From Phycisphaerae bacterium (GTDB taxonomy: Bacteria; Planctomycetota; Phycisphaerae; Sedimentisphaerales; Anaerobacaceae), in NCBI GenBank assembly GCA_028714255.1, contig JAQTMR010000001.1:369376-433375 (forward strand): a stretch of 64,000 bases of DNA, given 5' to 3'. Under the pieces are notes generated by a model. It was given only the letters and a program-made list of their open reading frames with translations. It was not told the DNA's origin and made no database searches. Both the position numbers and the translations under genes were made by a program. Below, piece after piece: positions 53,941 to 63,592 of the stretch. Every line of letters starts with the position of its first letter. The stretch's first letter is position 1.

Positions 53941-56481
53941 TTACCACCATTCTATCTTACAGGGCCCCGGCTCCCCTTCATCTGGCTCCCAAAAATTTTC
54001 CTCATTCGGGTCCAGATATGATTGCCGGCAATAGCCGGTCCTTTCTCCGGTTAAGGCATCGTAAACAACAATCTGCCAGTTATATTTGTAATCTGTTTCT
54101 TCGTCACAATAATATGTCATCTGGTCCTGAGTCCGATGTCTTGTTCGCAGGATGCGGGTACCGTTTGTGTTTCTCATGACCTGAAAGGCATTTAATCCGC
54201 ATTTGTAAACACAAAAGCCGACACGAGTATTCCAGCCAAAATAATAGTTGTAAGCACAGTAATAACCAAGCTCCGGTGTCGGCTCGCACACCATACGCAG
54301 ACGATTATGACACTCATCGAAGACAGGTTCGCCCTCATTTTCCTCGATCCAGCAGCCAATACCTCCGCAGGCGCAGATGCCAGTAAAGAATAGGTCTCTC
54401 CAACGCCCGGAAGGCGTTGTATCGTCACAGGGCTCTGTCTTTAACCCCCATTCGCTGGATAAAACCGAAAAATCCTTGAAATCTATTTTATTATCCTCAT
54501 ACAGGTCGGCTTCGCCGTAGTAGTCCGTATTGAGCCATTCGTCCATTAGTATTTTCAGGTCATACAAATCCACCACGAAATCGCCGTCCAAATCAGCTCC
54601 CGGCAGCTCGAAGCCTTCGCCTGCCGGTGGATACAGCCGAATATCGTCGAAATACACGGTGCCGTAGGTATCCGGTTCGGCCCCATCGCCGAACCCGATA
54701 GTAATCCTCGCGACATCATTCAGGTCCGCGCCGCTAAATTCCGACAGGTCGATACTCCACTGGTGCCACTGCTGGTCGTTTATATCGTTCACTTCGCCGT
54801 CGTATAATACTACCGCTTCGTTGCCGTCGCCGTCGGTCAGTTTCACGTACATATAATCCTCGCTCTCCTCGCCTTCTTCCGGCTGGCCGTAGAAATACAT
54901 CGCCAATGCCTCGGCCCCGCCGCCGACCCAGTCTGAACCTATTTGGCTCGGCAAATCTGCCGTATCGGCATAGACCTCCGAAAAGTAGTAGTAGTACTCA
55001 ATATCATCGTATTTATATTTCATAGACTGACCGAAGCAAGCCGTTGCTGTCTCGATGGTATTAGTGGCGCCGCTATTATAATTAAGCTTCCATATCTCCC
55101 GCAGAGAGCCAGTGTCCGCGTAAGAGTTAAAATCTTCCACGACAGGACAGTTGCAGCATACGGGCGTGTATTGGCAAACGCTCTTTAATATCTCTTCGCC
55201 GCTTTTTATCTCGTACCTGTTTGCGATTAGACTGCCCGGCTCAACGTACGGCTTTACCTTAACTTGCAGCGTAACGCACCCCGATTCGTTCGGCTCTAAT
55301 GTGCCGATATCCCAGCTTACTACGGGGTAGTTATATTCATAATCCCCGCTGGCCGAGACAAAGCTCACTTCGCCAGGCAGGATATCGGTAATCACCACGT
55401 TCGTATCGCCGTAGCCGTTGGCATCGTAACAGATACTGTAGTTTATGTCATCCACGGGACTGACACAGCCGGTTATATTATTAACCTCCGTAAGTATCGG
55501 GCTGCATACGGATGTGCATTCATACGCCCAGTCGCGGACGACACCATTACTACTTATTTCACACCTGTTTACGATTACGCTGTCCGGCTTCGCATCTTTT
55601 TTCACCCCGACTTTCAGCATAATGTCCATTGTATCCCCAGCCCTTAGTGTTCCTATATTCCAGATAATTTTATTGGAATCGATGATTTCATCCGGCGCTG
55701 GCTCTGATAAGATAAACTCCAGTGCATCCGGCAAATAGTCTGTAATACTTACGTTCGGCAAGTCCGGCCCGATAGGATAGTTGTAATCGATTGTGTATGT
55801 TACCTCATTTCCCGGCTCGACACAATCGCCTGCGTTGACATCATCGGTTTTGCGAAACCACAAGTTAAAACCGAAATCTATATTTAGATTGTCGATGGCA
55901 AAACCTAATAGCTCAGATGTCATTATGGAAATGCGCCAGCTGGCAATGTGACCTTCATCGATAACAAAATGCTCGATACCATAAGCAGAGTTTATTTGTT
56001 CCCCTATTTTATAGCCGTATCGGTCGAACCACTCGAGACATGTTGTTCCTAATGCGTCAAAATAACCTGCATCCAGAGAAAACGAAGATACGGCAATCGG
56101 CGTTATGCCGTCATTCGGATTCACAAATCTGCCTTCGATTGCGCCAAGATACCGCGGCGTTCCTGATAAAACCGGACTTGTAGGATTAGAGCTATCATTA
56201 GCGATAAATGGACCGACACCTTCAAATTCAAAAATAACACCTCGATTGAAGTATTGGCTTGTGATATATGTACCTAACGGGAATTCACTAAAAGTGATAG
56301 CATTGGAATTCGGCTCATCTTGCTGGAGTCTATTGACGTCAGTACTTGTAACGTATGGCGAAGTGCTTGTCGGCAAAGTTTCTGTTTGTTGGTTAGGGAT
56401 AAGTACCTCATTTGCTCCGCCAGGACTGCTGATTAGTAAAATTATTGATAAAACAATAAGAAGCGATTTTTTTAGTGACAT
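53941..56481 (-). CDS. Large exported multi-domain protein with DUF11-type and dockerin-like domains
   Basis: An 846-residue exported protein. Signal peptide SLKKSLLIVLSIILLISS. Residues about 60-205: a beta-rich domain (FSEFPLGTYITSQYF). Two DUF11-like repeats follow (about 215-325 and 335-440), each with a conserved IGTL. Then comes a CBM-like domain (CPVVEDFNSYADTGSL to TVYFDDIRLYPP), two dockerin-like EF-hand loops (DLDGDFVVDLYDLKILMDEW and DLYEDNKIDFKDFSVLSSEW), and a Cys-rich C-terminal domain of about 150 residues. It is likely a surface or cell-wall scaffold. GGAGGTAAAAA precedes the ATG. It heads the array operon, and its 3' end has been copied into the array. Confidence 0.88.
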   Translation of the reverse strand: MSLKKSLLIVLSIILLISSPGGANEVLIPNQQTETLPTSTSPYVTSTDVNRLQQDEPNSNAITFSEFPLGTYITSQYFNRGVIFEFEGVGPFIANDSSNPTSPVLSGTPRYLGAIEGRFVNPNDGITPIAVSSFSLDAGYFDALGTTCLEWFDRYGYKIGEQINSAYGIEHFVIDEGHIASWRISIMTSELLGFAIDNLNIDFGFNLWFRKTDDVNAGDCVEPGNEVTYTIDYNYPIGPDLPNVSITDYLPDALEFILSEPAPDEIIDSNKIIWNIGTLRAGDTMDIMLKVGVKKDAKPDSVIVNRCEISSNGVVRDWAYECTSVCSPILTEVNNITGCVSPVDDINYSICYDANGYGDTNVVITDILPGEVSFVSASGDYEYNYPVVSWDIGTLEPNESGCVTLQVKVKPYVEPGSLIANRYEIKSGEEILKSVCQYTPVCCNCPVVEDFNSYADTGSLREIWKLNYNSGATNTIETATACFGQSMKYKYDDIEYYYYFSEVYADTADLPSQIGSDWVGGGAEALAMYFYGQPEEGEESEDYMYVKLTDGDGNEAVVLYDGEVNDINDQQWHQWSIDLSEFSGADLNDVARITIGFGDGAEPDTYGTVYFDDIRLYPPAGEGFELPGADLDGDFVVDLYDLKILMDEWLNTDYYGEADLYEDNKIDFKDFSVLSSEWGLKTEPCDDTTPSGRWRDLFFTGICACGGIGCWIEENEGEPVFDECHNRLRMVCEPTPELGYYCAYNYYFGWNTRVGFCVYKCGLNAFQVMRNTNGTRILRTRHRTQDQMTYYCDEETDYKYNWQIVVYDALTGERTGYCRQSYLDPNEENFWEPDEGEPGPCKIEWW

Positions 56482-56796
56482 TTTTTACCTCCATCTCCGT
56501 AATTTTTTGATTGTTTTTTATTAGGATGCGCAAACACCGCTTAATGTTCCCTTAATTATTTCATTTTTTTCTCCTTTCGAAATTAATTATGAAATCGTTC
56601 TGTTACGGTTAACCAACCCCCAAGCAGGCTTGGGGGCTAAACCAAATAATTTTGTGTCCATCCGTGTTAATCCGTGGTTAACTTTTATAAATACTGCACG
56701 GCCCGCTGTGGGGTGGGGGAGGCAGCCACAGGCTCGAAGGAGGATGAGCCATCAGGCCGTGCAGTCAACGAAGTTGGTATTCTCTTTGGGAAATTT
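56482..56796. other. Region upstream of the 846-residue gene
   Basis: AT-rich leader of the 53941-56481 gene, an ATCCGTGTTAATCCGTGG repeat (56651-56684), and the three-way-junction element at 56693-56765. Confidence 0.7.
56693..56765 (+). ncRNA. Candidate structured RNA: three-way junction
   Basis: An 11-bp perfect closing helix, ACTGCACGGCC with GGCCGTGCAGT, encloses two hairpins: CTGTGG...CCACAG (56706-56731) and GCTC...GAGC (56732-56749). On the plus strand the loops are GGTGGGGGAGGCAG and a GAAGGAGGAT-type loop; on the minus strand they are rich in CCTCC. I do not recognise it as a known riboswitch. The strand is not certain. Confidence 0.5.
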
Positions 56797-56961
56797 CTAC
56801 ATATCGATAAACCCTCCAACAATCCAGAATACCAGCCAGCCCGCGCAGGCTAATATGCACATAATGCTGAATGTAATATCCTCGGCGATTGGCAGGCAGG
56901 CGGCAACTACTACGATTGCCGTTGCCAGCCGAAACAAACCCCTTTTGAGCGTGAATTTCAT
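56797..56961 (-). CDS. Small membrane protein, 54 residues
   Basis: Reads MKFTLKRGLFRLATAIVVVA, then polar PIAEDITF, then a second hydrophobic stretch MCILACAGWLVFWIVGG and ends FIDM. This gives two transmembrane helices joined by an acidic loop, with a basic N-terminus inside. AAGGA lies about ten bases before the ATG. The composition and the positive N-terminus argue for a real gene, though no family is recognised. It lies between two structured elements. Confidence 0.5.
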   Translation of the reverse strand: MKFTLKRGLFRLATAIVVVAACLPIAEDITFSIMCILACAGWLVFWIVGGFIDM

Positions 56962-56996
56962 TGCCGCAGTATCCTTTCCGCGGCGGGCGCAATATT

Positions 56997-57247
56997 AAAG
57001 GGCACCGCCGCAATCACGCTCAGGAAAGGCCCGGAAGAGCCCTTGGGAACGCGAAAGCAAACGATGCCCTTTCTATAGTTTACGAAAGCGACCGTAGCTT
57101 TATGTAAAAAAGCGAACGGTGCTCTCAAAACGAGAGCACCGAGCCTTCCACACGTTTCCCAGTTATAAACTTCCGGTTTATCCTGAAACGTCTGAAATCT
57201 CAGTGATTCAATTTTAATTAGCGGATTTCTCTCCGCTGGTTTTTATT
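56997..57247 (+). ncRNA. Candidate non-coding RNA with terminator
   Basis: AAAGGGCA (56997-57004) pairs with TGCCCTTT (57064-57072). A GGTGCTCTC-AAAAC-GAGAGCACC hairpin (near 57118-57140) and ATAAAC-TTCCG-GTTTAT (near 57165-57181) follow. GGGAACG and CGTTTCCC can form a further long-range helix. It ends with AGCGGA-TTTCTC-TCCGCT-GG-TTTTT at 57220-57244. No open frame covers it. I tested SRP RNA, RNase P and common riboswitches by motif and none fits. Confidence 0.4.
57220..57247 (+). terminator. Intrinsic terminator of the candidate RNA
   Basis: AGCGGA-TTTCTC-TCCGCT followed by GGTTTTTATT on the plus strand; no plus-strand gene precedes it, so it must end a non-coding transcript if it is used. 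Confidence 0.6.
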
Positions 57248-57332
57248 ATAACAATCCATCGGCAAAAGACAAGCAAAAACTTTCGGGGAAATTCCTGCCG
57301 ATAACCTGCTCGAATAATTTCTGCTGCAGCTT

Positions 57333-58154
57333 TTAAGCTGTGCCCTTCAAAAGTTTGGCGGGGTTGAGATTTTTCGCTTCGATATCTTTGAAGTAATTGA
57401 CTGTGCCGACCTTAAGCTCGACGGTAGCCGCGTCATCGCAGACGATAATACCTTTGGGGTGCAACTGGAGGGCGCTGACCGTCCACATATGGTTGACGCC
57501 TTCTTCGACTACCTTTTGCAGGGCACGGGCTTTGTTATGGCCGTTGACAATAATCAGCACCTCGCGGGCGTCAGTAACCGTTTTGACCCCTACCGTTAAA
57601 GCGGTCTTTGGAACTTTATTGATGTCGTTATCAAAAAATCTGGAATTAGCTATGATGGTATCTGTAGTAAGTGTTTTTACTCTGGTCAGTGACGATAACG
57701 ATGAGCCCGGTTCGTTAAACGCGACGTGGCCATCGGGGCCTATGCCGCCTATGAACAACTCGATGCCGCCCAAAGAGGCTATTTTTTTTTCATAATTCCT
57801 GCACTCGGCGTCGAGGTCCTTCGCATTGCCGTTGAGGATATTAACGTTTTTCTCCGGAATATCCACGTGGCTGAAGAGATTGCTCCACATAAACGAATGG
57901 TAGCTCTCAGGGTGGTCCCGGGGCAAATTGACGTACTCATCCATATTAAAGGTGACAACGTTTTTGAACGACACTTTTCCTTTTTTATTGAGTTTTACCA
58001 GTTCTCTGTACATCCCCTTGGGCGATGAGCCTGTAGGAAGTCCTAATACAAAGGGCTTTTTGACACTGGGTTTGAATTCATTTATCTTTTTGGCAACATA
58101 ATTGGCGGTCCATTTAGATACTGTATCGTAGTCCGGCTGAATAATAATTCTCAT
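57333..58154 (-). CDS. nagB: Glucosamine-6-phosphate deaminase
   Basis: Converts glucosamine-6-phosphate to fructose-6-phosphate and ammonia. A 273-residue protein with [18 protein letters not shown] at the phosphate site, [18 protein letters not shown] with the catalytic Asp, and [18 protein letters not shown] with Asp and His of the relay. Start ATG 58154 ([10 protein letters not shown]) follows AAGGAACAATTT; the longer frame adds 23 unrelated residues. It lies 31 bases after the DUF4954 gene and ends the amino-sugar catabolic route. Confidence 0.96.
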   Translation of the reverse strand: MRIIIQPDYDTVSKWTANYVAKKINEFKPSVKKPFVLGLPTGSSPKGMYRELVKLNKKGKVSFKNVVTFNMDEYVNLPRDHPESYHSFMWSNLFSHVDIPEKNVNILNGNAKDLDAECRNYEKKIASLGGIELFIGGIGPDGHVAFNEPGSSLSSLTRVKTLTTDTIIANSRFFDNDINKVPKTALTVGVKTVTDAREVLIIVNGHNKARALQKVVEEGVNHMWTVSALQLHPKGIIVCDDAATVELKVGTVNYFKDIEAKNLNPAKLLKGTA

Positions 58155-58185
58155 AAATTGTTCCTTAATTCGAAAATAATTAAAG

Positions 58186-60177
58186 TTAACGCAGTTTTTC
58201 CATTCGACTGATAATCTCGTCACCGAGTTTGGTTTTTTCAGCTATATGTTTTTCGATTTCAGAAACGAAACCGTCTTTTTCGAATACGCCTCTGACCTTC
58301 GCGAAATCGCCGTGTTTTGTTTGTTCGTCCCCGTCAATTCCATATCCGGTTTGTGCGGTATCGATAAATTCTTTTTGGGCATCAGCATAAAGCCTATGGT
58401 CAAGCTCCAACACCGCTTCCTTCCATTTCGTCACCAGCTTAATAATGTCGTCCGCTGTTATTTTGTCGATATTTTTACCAAGCTGCTGCTGCAGCACGCT
58501 TGCTGCCCATGCCCACTCGTAGATGGGATAGTTATCGTGTACCGATTTGAAAACTTCCGTTACCTGCTCCAGCGTATTGATGCTGCCGCTTTCGATATCA
58601 CCGAGCATTTTTTGAATGCTTTCCTCTGGAGCGAACAAGCCTGCCAAATCTATCCATTTACCTGTCCCTGTGTCCGTTTCCGGCAACAAAGCTACTCTAA
58701 GTTCGTCGATGCTTTTGAACTGCCTGTCCTGCAGTCGCTTAATCAGGCAGTTACCCAGGAATTTGTCGATGCCGGTCTGGTATAATTTAATACCCAGGTC
58801 CAGCGAAGAGCTCTTAATCTTACAGCTATGGTAGGTGTAGTAATCGCTCGTGGCTCCGGAGGTTGATTTGAGATTGGCGAGCAACTTACAGCCGTTGAGC
58901 ATTTTTTGAATTGTGTATGGGCTTAAAAGTTTGAAATTTATGTAGTCAAGTTTTCTGGGGTCTTTTCGCTTGTCACGTTTCGGCCATTTTCGAGCATCTC
59001 GGACGGTCCCTACGCTGCGCAGGTTCACACCCGGAACAAGAATACTTTCATCTTCGTGCTCAATCAGGTATGAAAACGGCAGGTCCGATGTATCCGAGTT
59101 TCGATAGTGCCTGCCCATAACAACTGTAAACGCCCCGACCTTCGCCGGCCAGAGCATATACGAATCGCTGGCGGTCTTGGAGCCGCGTTCGACAACACCC
59201 TGATGGACGGGGCCGAGTTTATACATGTGATTGCTTTGGTTGGTTCCGCTGCCGGCGTTCAAAAAGGAAAACAGTCCCGCAATCAGCAGTGTGGATTTGT
59301 GATGTGTAACAGTGTATGGCCCGGCGAATATGGAACAAGCCTCGCCGTGGAAACCGCCGCAATTGGCAAAGAATACCGAGTTTTCCGCTGAATATTGTTT
59401 GCCCAATTCAGTACTCTGGCCTATGAAGCATTTGGATATTATAGCGCCATCGCTAATCTTCGAGCCAGAGCAGATAATGAAATCCTCCGCAAAAACACCA
59501 GGCCCAATATAGACAGGGGCTTCCGGGCAGCTATTGATTGACCCGTTCTCAAGCCTGCTCGCCCCCTCGATTACAGTCGCAGGGCCTACTTTGACATTCT
59601 TGATAATCCGGCAGTTGGTAAGTCTTGCGTCTTTTGCCAACAGGCCCATAGATGAAGTTACGGACTTGGTGTAAGCAGCAATCATTTTTTGCAGGTTTTC
59701 AATTAGTTTCGGCATATGCCTATAAAAAGCTATTACATAAGCTGTATGAGCAGACAAATGGTCGTAAATCGGTATTTCCCTGCCGCCGGCCTCGTTAACA
59801 ACGACAGCTTCGGTCCCATTGCCGAAGGAACTTTCCTGCTCGACCGCCAACAAATCAACATTATCAATAACTACGTTGTCCTCGATTATGTAGTTGGCTA
59901 TGTAAGTGTTGACATTGTTGATATAAACATTGTTTCCAATTTTACAGTTGTGGATTGTCGCTCGGCTGATGCTGGCCGGCTTCTCCAGCCCGCCGTGAAA
60001 GGTTACCGTTCCCTTAAGCTCGCCTATTTCCACTTTGCCGGAGAAATGCGTGGACATTACTCTGCCGGGGTCGAAGCTTTGAGCGACTTTAATATTTGTC
60101 CAGTCCGGACAACTGCACCCCTGCTGCTTCAGTTGCGTAATTTCAGCGTTGGATAATGTGCGGAATTCCGATGCCAT
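58186..60177 (-). CDS. DUF4954 family protein with hexapeptide repeats
   Basis: A 663-residue protein whose N-terminal half has left-handed beta-helix hexapeptide repeats ([52 protein letters not shown]) like GlmU and other acyltransferases or nucleotidyltransferase-linked proteins. It also has the large C-terminal helical domain of DUF4954 proteins known from Bacteroidetes and planctomycetes. Its role is unknown; the adjacent nagB suggests amino-sugar metabolism. ATG 60177 follows GGAAGGAGTATAAC, a very strong site, so the longer frame to 60243 is rejected. Confidence 0.85.
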   Translation of the reverse strand: MASEFRTLSNAEITQLKQQGCSCPDWTNIKVAQSFDPGRVMSTHFSGKVEIGELKGTVTFHGGLEKPASISRATIHNCKIGNNVYINNVNTYIANYIIEDNVVIDNVDLLAVEQESSFGNGTEAVVVNEAGGREIPIYDHLSAHTAYVIAFYRHMPKLIENLQKMIAAYTKSVTSSMGLLAKDARLTNCRIIKNVKVGPATVIEGASRLENGSINSCPEAPVYIGPGVFAEDFIICSGSKISDGAIISKCFIGQSTELGKQYSAENSVFFANCGGFHGEACSIFAGPYTVTHHKSTLLIAGLFSFLNAGSGTNQSNHMYKLGPVHQGVVERGSKTASDSYMLWPAKVGAFTVVMGRHYRNSDTSDLPFSYLIEHEDESILVPGVNLRSVGTVRDARKWPKRDKRKDPRKLDYINFKLLSPYTIQKMLNGCKLLANLKSTSGATSDYYTYHSCKIKSSSLDLGIKLYQTGIDKFLGNCLIKRLQDRQFKSIDELRVALLPETDTGTGKWIDLAGLFAPEESIQKMLGDIESGSINTLEQVTEVFKSVHDNYPIYEWAWAASVLQQQLGKNIDKITADDIIKLVTKWKEAVLELDHRLYADAQKEFIDTAQTGYGIDGDEQTKHGDFAKVRGVFEKDGFVSEIEKHIAEKTKLGDEIISRMEKLR

Positions 60178-60402
60178 GTTATACTCCTTCCGATTATCAG
60201 TTTTAACCTGTCTTTGGAGCCAAAGACCCAAATACCGATTCATAACCGTTGTCCAGCAGGTAGTTTATCTGTTTTGGTGAATAAGTCAACAAATATTACC
60301 TGTTGAGATGGCAAGGAAACCCGCCAAAAGCGGATAAACATCGTATGTACCTGTCGAAACAGATTTGACAATGTTAATGCAGGTGCTTTATAATGCCGGT
60401 AT
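60178..60402. other. Spacer upstream of tRNA-Gly and the DUF4954 gene
   Basis: Divergent promoter region; apart from the tRNA promoter I see nothing in it. Confidence 0.6.
60365..60394 (+). promoter_or_regulatory. Promoter of tRNA-Gly
   Basis: TTGACA, 18 bases, TATAAT, ending eight bases before the mature tRNA. Confidence 0.88.
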
Positions 60403-60474
60403 GCGGGCGTAATTCAGTGGTAGAATGTCAGCTTCCCAAGCTGGACGTCGCCGGTTCGAATCCGGTCGCCCGCT
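60403..60474 (+). tRNA. tRNA-Gly (anticodon CCC)
   Basis: A 72-nt cloverleaf: acceptor GCGGGCG/CGCCCGC, anticodon arm TCAGC-TTCCCAA-GCTGG with CCC, T-arm CCGG-TTCGAAT-CCGG, discriminator T. CCA is not encoded. T-rich sequence follows at once. Confidence 0.96.
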
Positions 60475-60572
60475 TTTGCTTTTGTCGCAGGCAGTCACAG
60501 TAAATATCAGCGTAGTCTTATCCGTCCTCCGGCAATCTTGTCGTATATTCTTAATTCTGCTATATTACCCGC

Positions 60573-62438
60573 ATGACCACGGATGAAAGGCAGTTTGCCA
60601 AACTATTAGTTCCTGTAAAAAAGGTTGTTTTTCGTAAAGGCTCTTTTCGCTGGCCTGTTCGCCCCATACTTGCCGGCAGCCAGACGACCGATATCCTTCC
60701 CCTTAAACAACTCAGCAGAGACTTAGCAAAAAGGAATTTCAAAGCCAGTGTAACCAAAAATGTTTTTGTCACGGCGGTAGTAAAGATAAACAGGGACAAA
60801 AAAATAGAAAACGACCAAGCATATCGGCTTATCGTTACTAAGGATGAAATTGAAATTTTCGCCAAATCAGAAGCAGGTGCATACTATGGTTTACAAACGC
60901 TTCGCGACCTTGTTTCAATATACGGGAAAGTATTACCTGCCTGCATCATAGAAGACAAACCCGACTTTCGCAGGCGAGGGGTCTATCACGATTGCTCACG
61001 GGGGAAAATGCCGAAGTTAGATACGCTTAAGCAGCTCGTCGAAAGGCTGGGACACTGGAAAATTAACGAATTACAGCTCTACGTGGAAAACGTTTTCACG
61101 TTCAAGCAGCATCCAGATATTGGCAAGGGTTTTAGCCCGTTTACGCCGGGGGAAATTCTCGCCCTGCAGGATTATTGTCGCCTGCACCATATACAATTAG
61201 TAGGTTCATTAGCGAGCTTCGGGCATTTTGAAAAGATTCTGTCACTGCCAAAATACAAAGCTCTCGGCGAGATGCCGGGCTTTCGAGGTTTTCCGGGAGG
61301 GACTACGCTTTGTCCGACTGACCCGCGTTCAATTAAGCTTATTGCGGAACTTTACAGCGAATTTGTTCCGCTATTCGAGGCGGATGACTTTAACGTCTGC
61401 TGCGATGAGACGTGGGAACTCGGCAGGGGACGCAGTAAAAAACAAGCAGACAAAATCGGAACAGGGGAAGTTTACCTCGAATTTCTGTTGAAGATTCATC
61501 GCCTGTGCGAGAAACATGGCAAACGAATGAATGCCTGGGCGGACATAGTGTTAAAATATCCGGAGATGCTTAGAAAGCTGCCGAGCGATATGGTACTGCT
61601 TAACTGGGAGTACGAAAGCAGCGGGAAAAATATAGGCAGAACAAAGGAAATCGCAAAATCAGGGATGCCTTTTATGGTCTGTCCGGGAACGAGCGGCTGG
61701 CTGACGCATGGTTCGCGGATGAGTAATTCGATGGAAAATGTAAGGAATTTCGCGATTGCGGGGCGGAGATACGGTGCTGAAGGGCTGCTTAATACGGACT
61801 GGGGCGACAGGGGACATCGCAACTTCCTCGGGGCGAGTCTGCATAGTTTCGCGCACGGGGCGGCGCATTCGTGGAACGGCAAGGCAGTTGATGAAAAGAA
61901 ATTTACGGAGAATTTCTGCAAGAGCGTTTTCGGACAGCGAACAAATAAAATGGCAGAGAAACTGACGACGTTAGGCAATACATATATTATGTGCGGTAAA
62001 CCAGTGCGCAATGAATCTTTGCTGTATGATGCGCTGGTTGAGCCGATTCTGCATACTCCCCCCCCTGCCCGAAGCTGTATCGATATGACAAGGCCTGCAG
62101 GATTAAAACAGATTTTAAATAAACTCTCTGATGCAAAGCTTTGGCCTCAACTTCCGAAATCAATCGAACCATTCGAGAAAATAGCATTAGAAGAATTAAA
62201 GTTAGCCGCCCGAATGGATTATTTAGCGTGCAGGCGGGCACTTACAGCTAAGGATTTGCGCTGCGGTAAAAATGTAAAAAGCTCGGAACTGCTGCGGCTT
62301 GGCGGGTTAACGCGCGATATCAGTAAAGAGTTTAAAAAACTTTGGCTGTTGCGGAATAAAACTTCACGATTACACGATAACCTAAAGTTGTTTAAACGCA
62401 TCGAACAGGAATCGTTTCGTTTAGCTGGTAAAAAATGA
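60573..62438 (+). CDS. Family 20 glycoside hydrolase (beta-N-acetylhexosaminidase)
   Basis: A 621-residue enzyme removing terminal GlcNAc or GalNAc. The N-terminal GH20b-like domain (1-130) includes EAGAYYGLQTLRDLV. The barrel starts DFRRRGVYHDCSRGKMP and carries the catalytic Asp278-Glu279 in FNVCCDETWELG. No signal peptide is evident, so it probably acts in the cytosol. It overlaps anmK by four bases, which ties it to recycling of cell-wall amino sugars. Confidence 0.9.
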   Translation: MTTDERQFAKLLVPVKKVVFRKGSFRWPVRPILAGSQTTDILPLKQLSRDLAKRNFKASVTKNVFVTAVVKINRDKKIENDQAYRLIVTKDEIEIFAKSEAGAYYGLQTLRDLVSIYGKVLPACIIEDKPDFRRRGVYHDCSRGKMPKLDTLKQLVERLGHWKINELQLYVENVFTFKQHPDIGKGFSPFTPGEILALQDYCRLHHIQLVGSLASFGHFEKILSLPKYKALGEMPGFRGFPGGTTLCPTDPRSIKLIAELYSEFVPLFEADDFNVCCDETWELGRGRSKKQADKIGTGEVYLEFLLKIHRLCEKHGKRMNAWADIVLKYPEMLRKLPSDMVLLNWEYESSGKNIGRTKEIAKSGMPFMVCPGTSGWLTHGSRMSNSMENVRNFAIAGRRYGAEGLLNTDWGDRGHRNFLGASLHSFAHGAAHSWNGKAVDEKKFTENFCKSVFGQRTNKMAEKLTTLGNTYIMCGKPVRNESLLYDALVEPILHTPPPARSCIDMTRPAGLKQILNKLSDAKLWPQLPKSIEPFEKIALEELKLAARMDYLACRRALTAKDLRCGKNVKSSELLRLGGLTRDISKEFKKLWLLRNKTSRLHDNLKLFKRIEQESFRLAGKK

Positions 62439-63592
62439 CAGAAAATAAAATCGCGAAACTGCAAAGAAAGAAACAAATGCGTGTGGCAGGTCTGATGTCC
62501 GGCACATCCACCGATGGTGTGGACGTAGCTATTATTGATTTTAACGGAAATAAAGTAAACGTTTTGGCGTTCGACACATTTCCTTACCCGGCGAAGGTAC
62601 GCAGAGGCATTTTCGATGTTGTCGAATCGAAGAAAGCCGGGCCGGCGGAAGTTTGCCATTTGAACTTCGCAATCGGCGAGGTATTTGCCGATGCGGTAAT
62701 AAAGCTTTGCAGAAAAAGCAAAATAGATTTAAAGACGATTGAACTAATAGGCTCTCACGGGCAAACGATATATCATAATCCGAAGAAACACTGCACATTG
62801 CAGATTGGTGAACCTGCAGTTATTGCACAGCGGACGGCAGTTACGACGGTGGCGGACTTTCGGCCAGGAGATATGGCGGCGGGCGGACAAGGTGCGCCCT
62901 TAGTTCCTTTCGCTGATTATGTCCTGTTTCGAAATAAAAAGAAAAATCGAGCAATTCAGAATATCGGAGGAATTGCAAATGTGACTTATCTGCCGGCAAA
63001 CTGTCAAAAGAGCGATATCATTGCTTTCGATACTGGGCCGGGGAATATGATAATCGACGGAATCGTTGCACTTGCGACGAATGGCAGGAAGAAATTCGAC
63101 CGAGCCGGCAAAATCGCAAAACAAGGCACGGTGAATAACAAACTGCTCAATAACCTATTGAGGAATCCGTTTTTCAGCAAGCAGCCTCCAAAATCGACCG
63201 GACGTGAGATGTTCGGCAAAGAATATTGCGACGCCTTGTACCAGCGGGCGATTAAAAAGGGGCTTTCCGCTGAAGATGTTATAGCTACCGCGACCGCATT
63301 TACCGCAGCGAGCATCAGCTTGTCTTACAGGCGATTTCTGCCCGCGATGCCTGACGAATTGATATTGTGCGGAGGCGGCGCCAAAAACAATACGCTGATT
63401 AAGATGTTGCGGCAGGAACTGGGCAAAGTTAAAATCCTAAGCAGCAGCGAACTTGGTATTAACTGCGATGCAAAAGAGGCGATTTCATTTGCCATTTTGG
63501 CATACGTGACTATTAAAGGAATAGCAAATAATGTCCCCAGCGCTACCGGGGCAAACGAATCATTAATCCTTGGGAAAATAGTACCTGCATAA
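62435..63592 (+). CDS. anmK: Anhydro-N-acetylmuramic acid kinase
   Basis: Phosphorylates and opens 1,6-anhydro-MurNAc to MurNAc-6-phosphate during murein recycling. A 385-residue ASKHA-fold kinase: [18 protein letters not shown] at the N-terminus, [35 protein letters not shown], and LCGGGAKN near the end. It overlaps the GH20 gene by 4 bases and murQ by 1 (TAATG). Confidence 0.97.
   Translation: MTENKIAKLQRKKQMRVAGLMSGTSTDGVDVAIIDFNGNKVNVLAFDTFPYPAKVRRGIFDVVESKKAGPAEVCHLNFAIGEVFADAVIKLCRKSKIDLKTIELIGSHGQTIYHNPKKHCTLQIGEPAVIAQRTAVTTVADFRPGDMAAGGQGAPLVPFADYVLFRNKKKNRAIQNIGGIANVTYLPANCQKSDIIAFDTGPGNMIIDGIVALATNGRKKFDRAGKIAKQGTVNNKLLNNLLRNPFFSKQPPKSTGREMFGKEYCDALYQRAIKKGLSAEDVIATATAFTAASISLSYRRFLPAMPDELILCGGGAKNNTLIKMLRQELGKVKILSSSELGINCDAKEAISFAILAYVTIKGIANNVPSATGANESLILGKIVPA

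Larger units (their letters stand above)
56962..57332. other. Structured intergenic region before the end of nagB
   Basis: Holds no gene. Contains the candidate RNA at 56997-57247 with its own terminator-like end; the nagB stop follows on the other strand. Confidence 0.6.

Noticed and set aside
56630..56998. 122-codon plus-strand frame and 82-codon minus-strand frame
   Set aside because: The first runs through the three-way-junction element, the second is a shadow of the small membrane protein frame, which has far better hydrophobic patterning.
57001..57072. SRP (4.5S) RNA or RNase P RNA because of GGAAAGGCCCGGAAG
   Set aside because: The SRP GGAAGG...AGCA internal loop is missing, and the region is too short for RNase P and lacks its other conserved segments.
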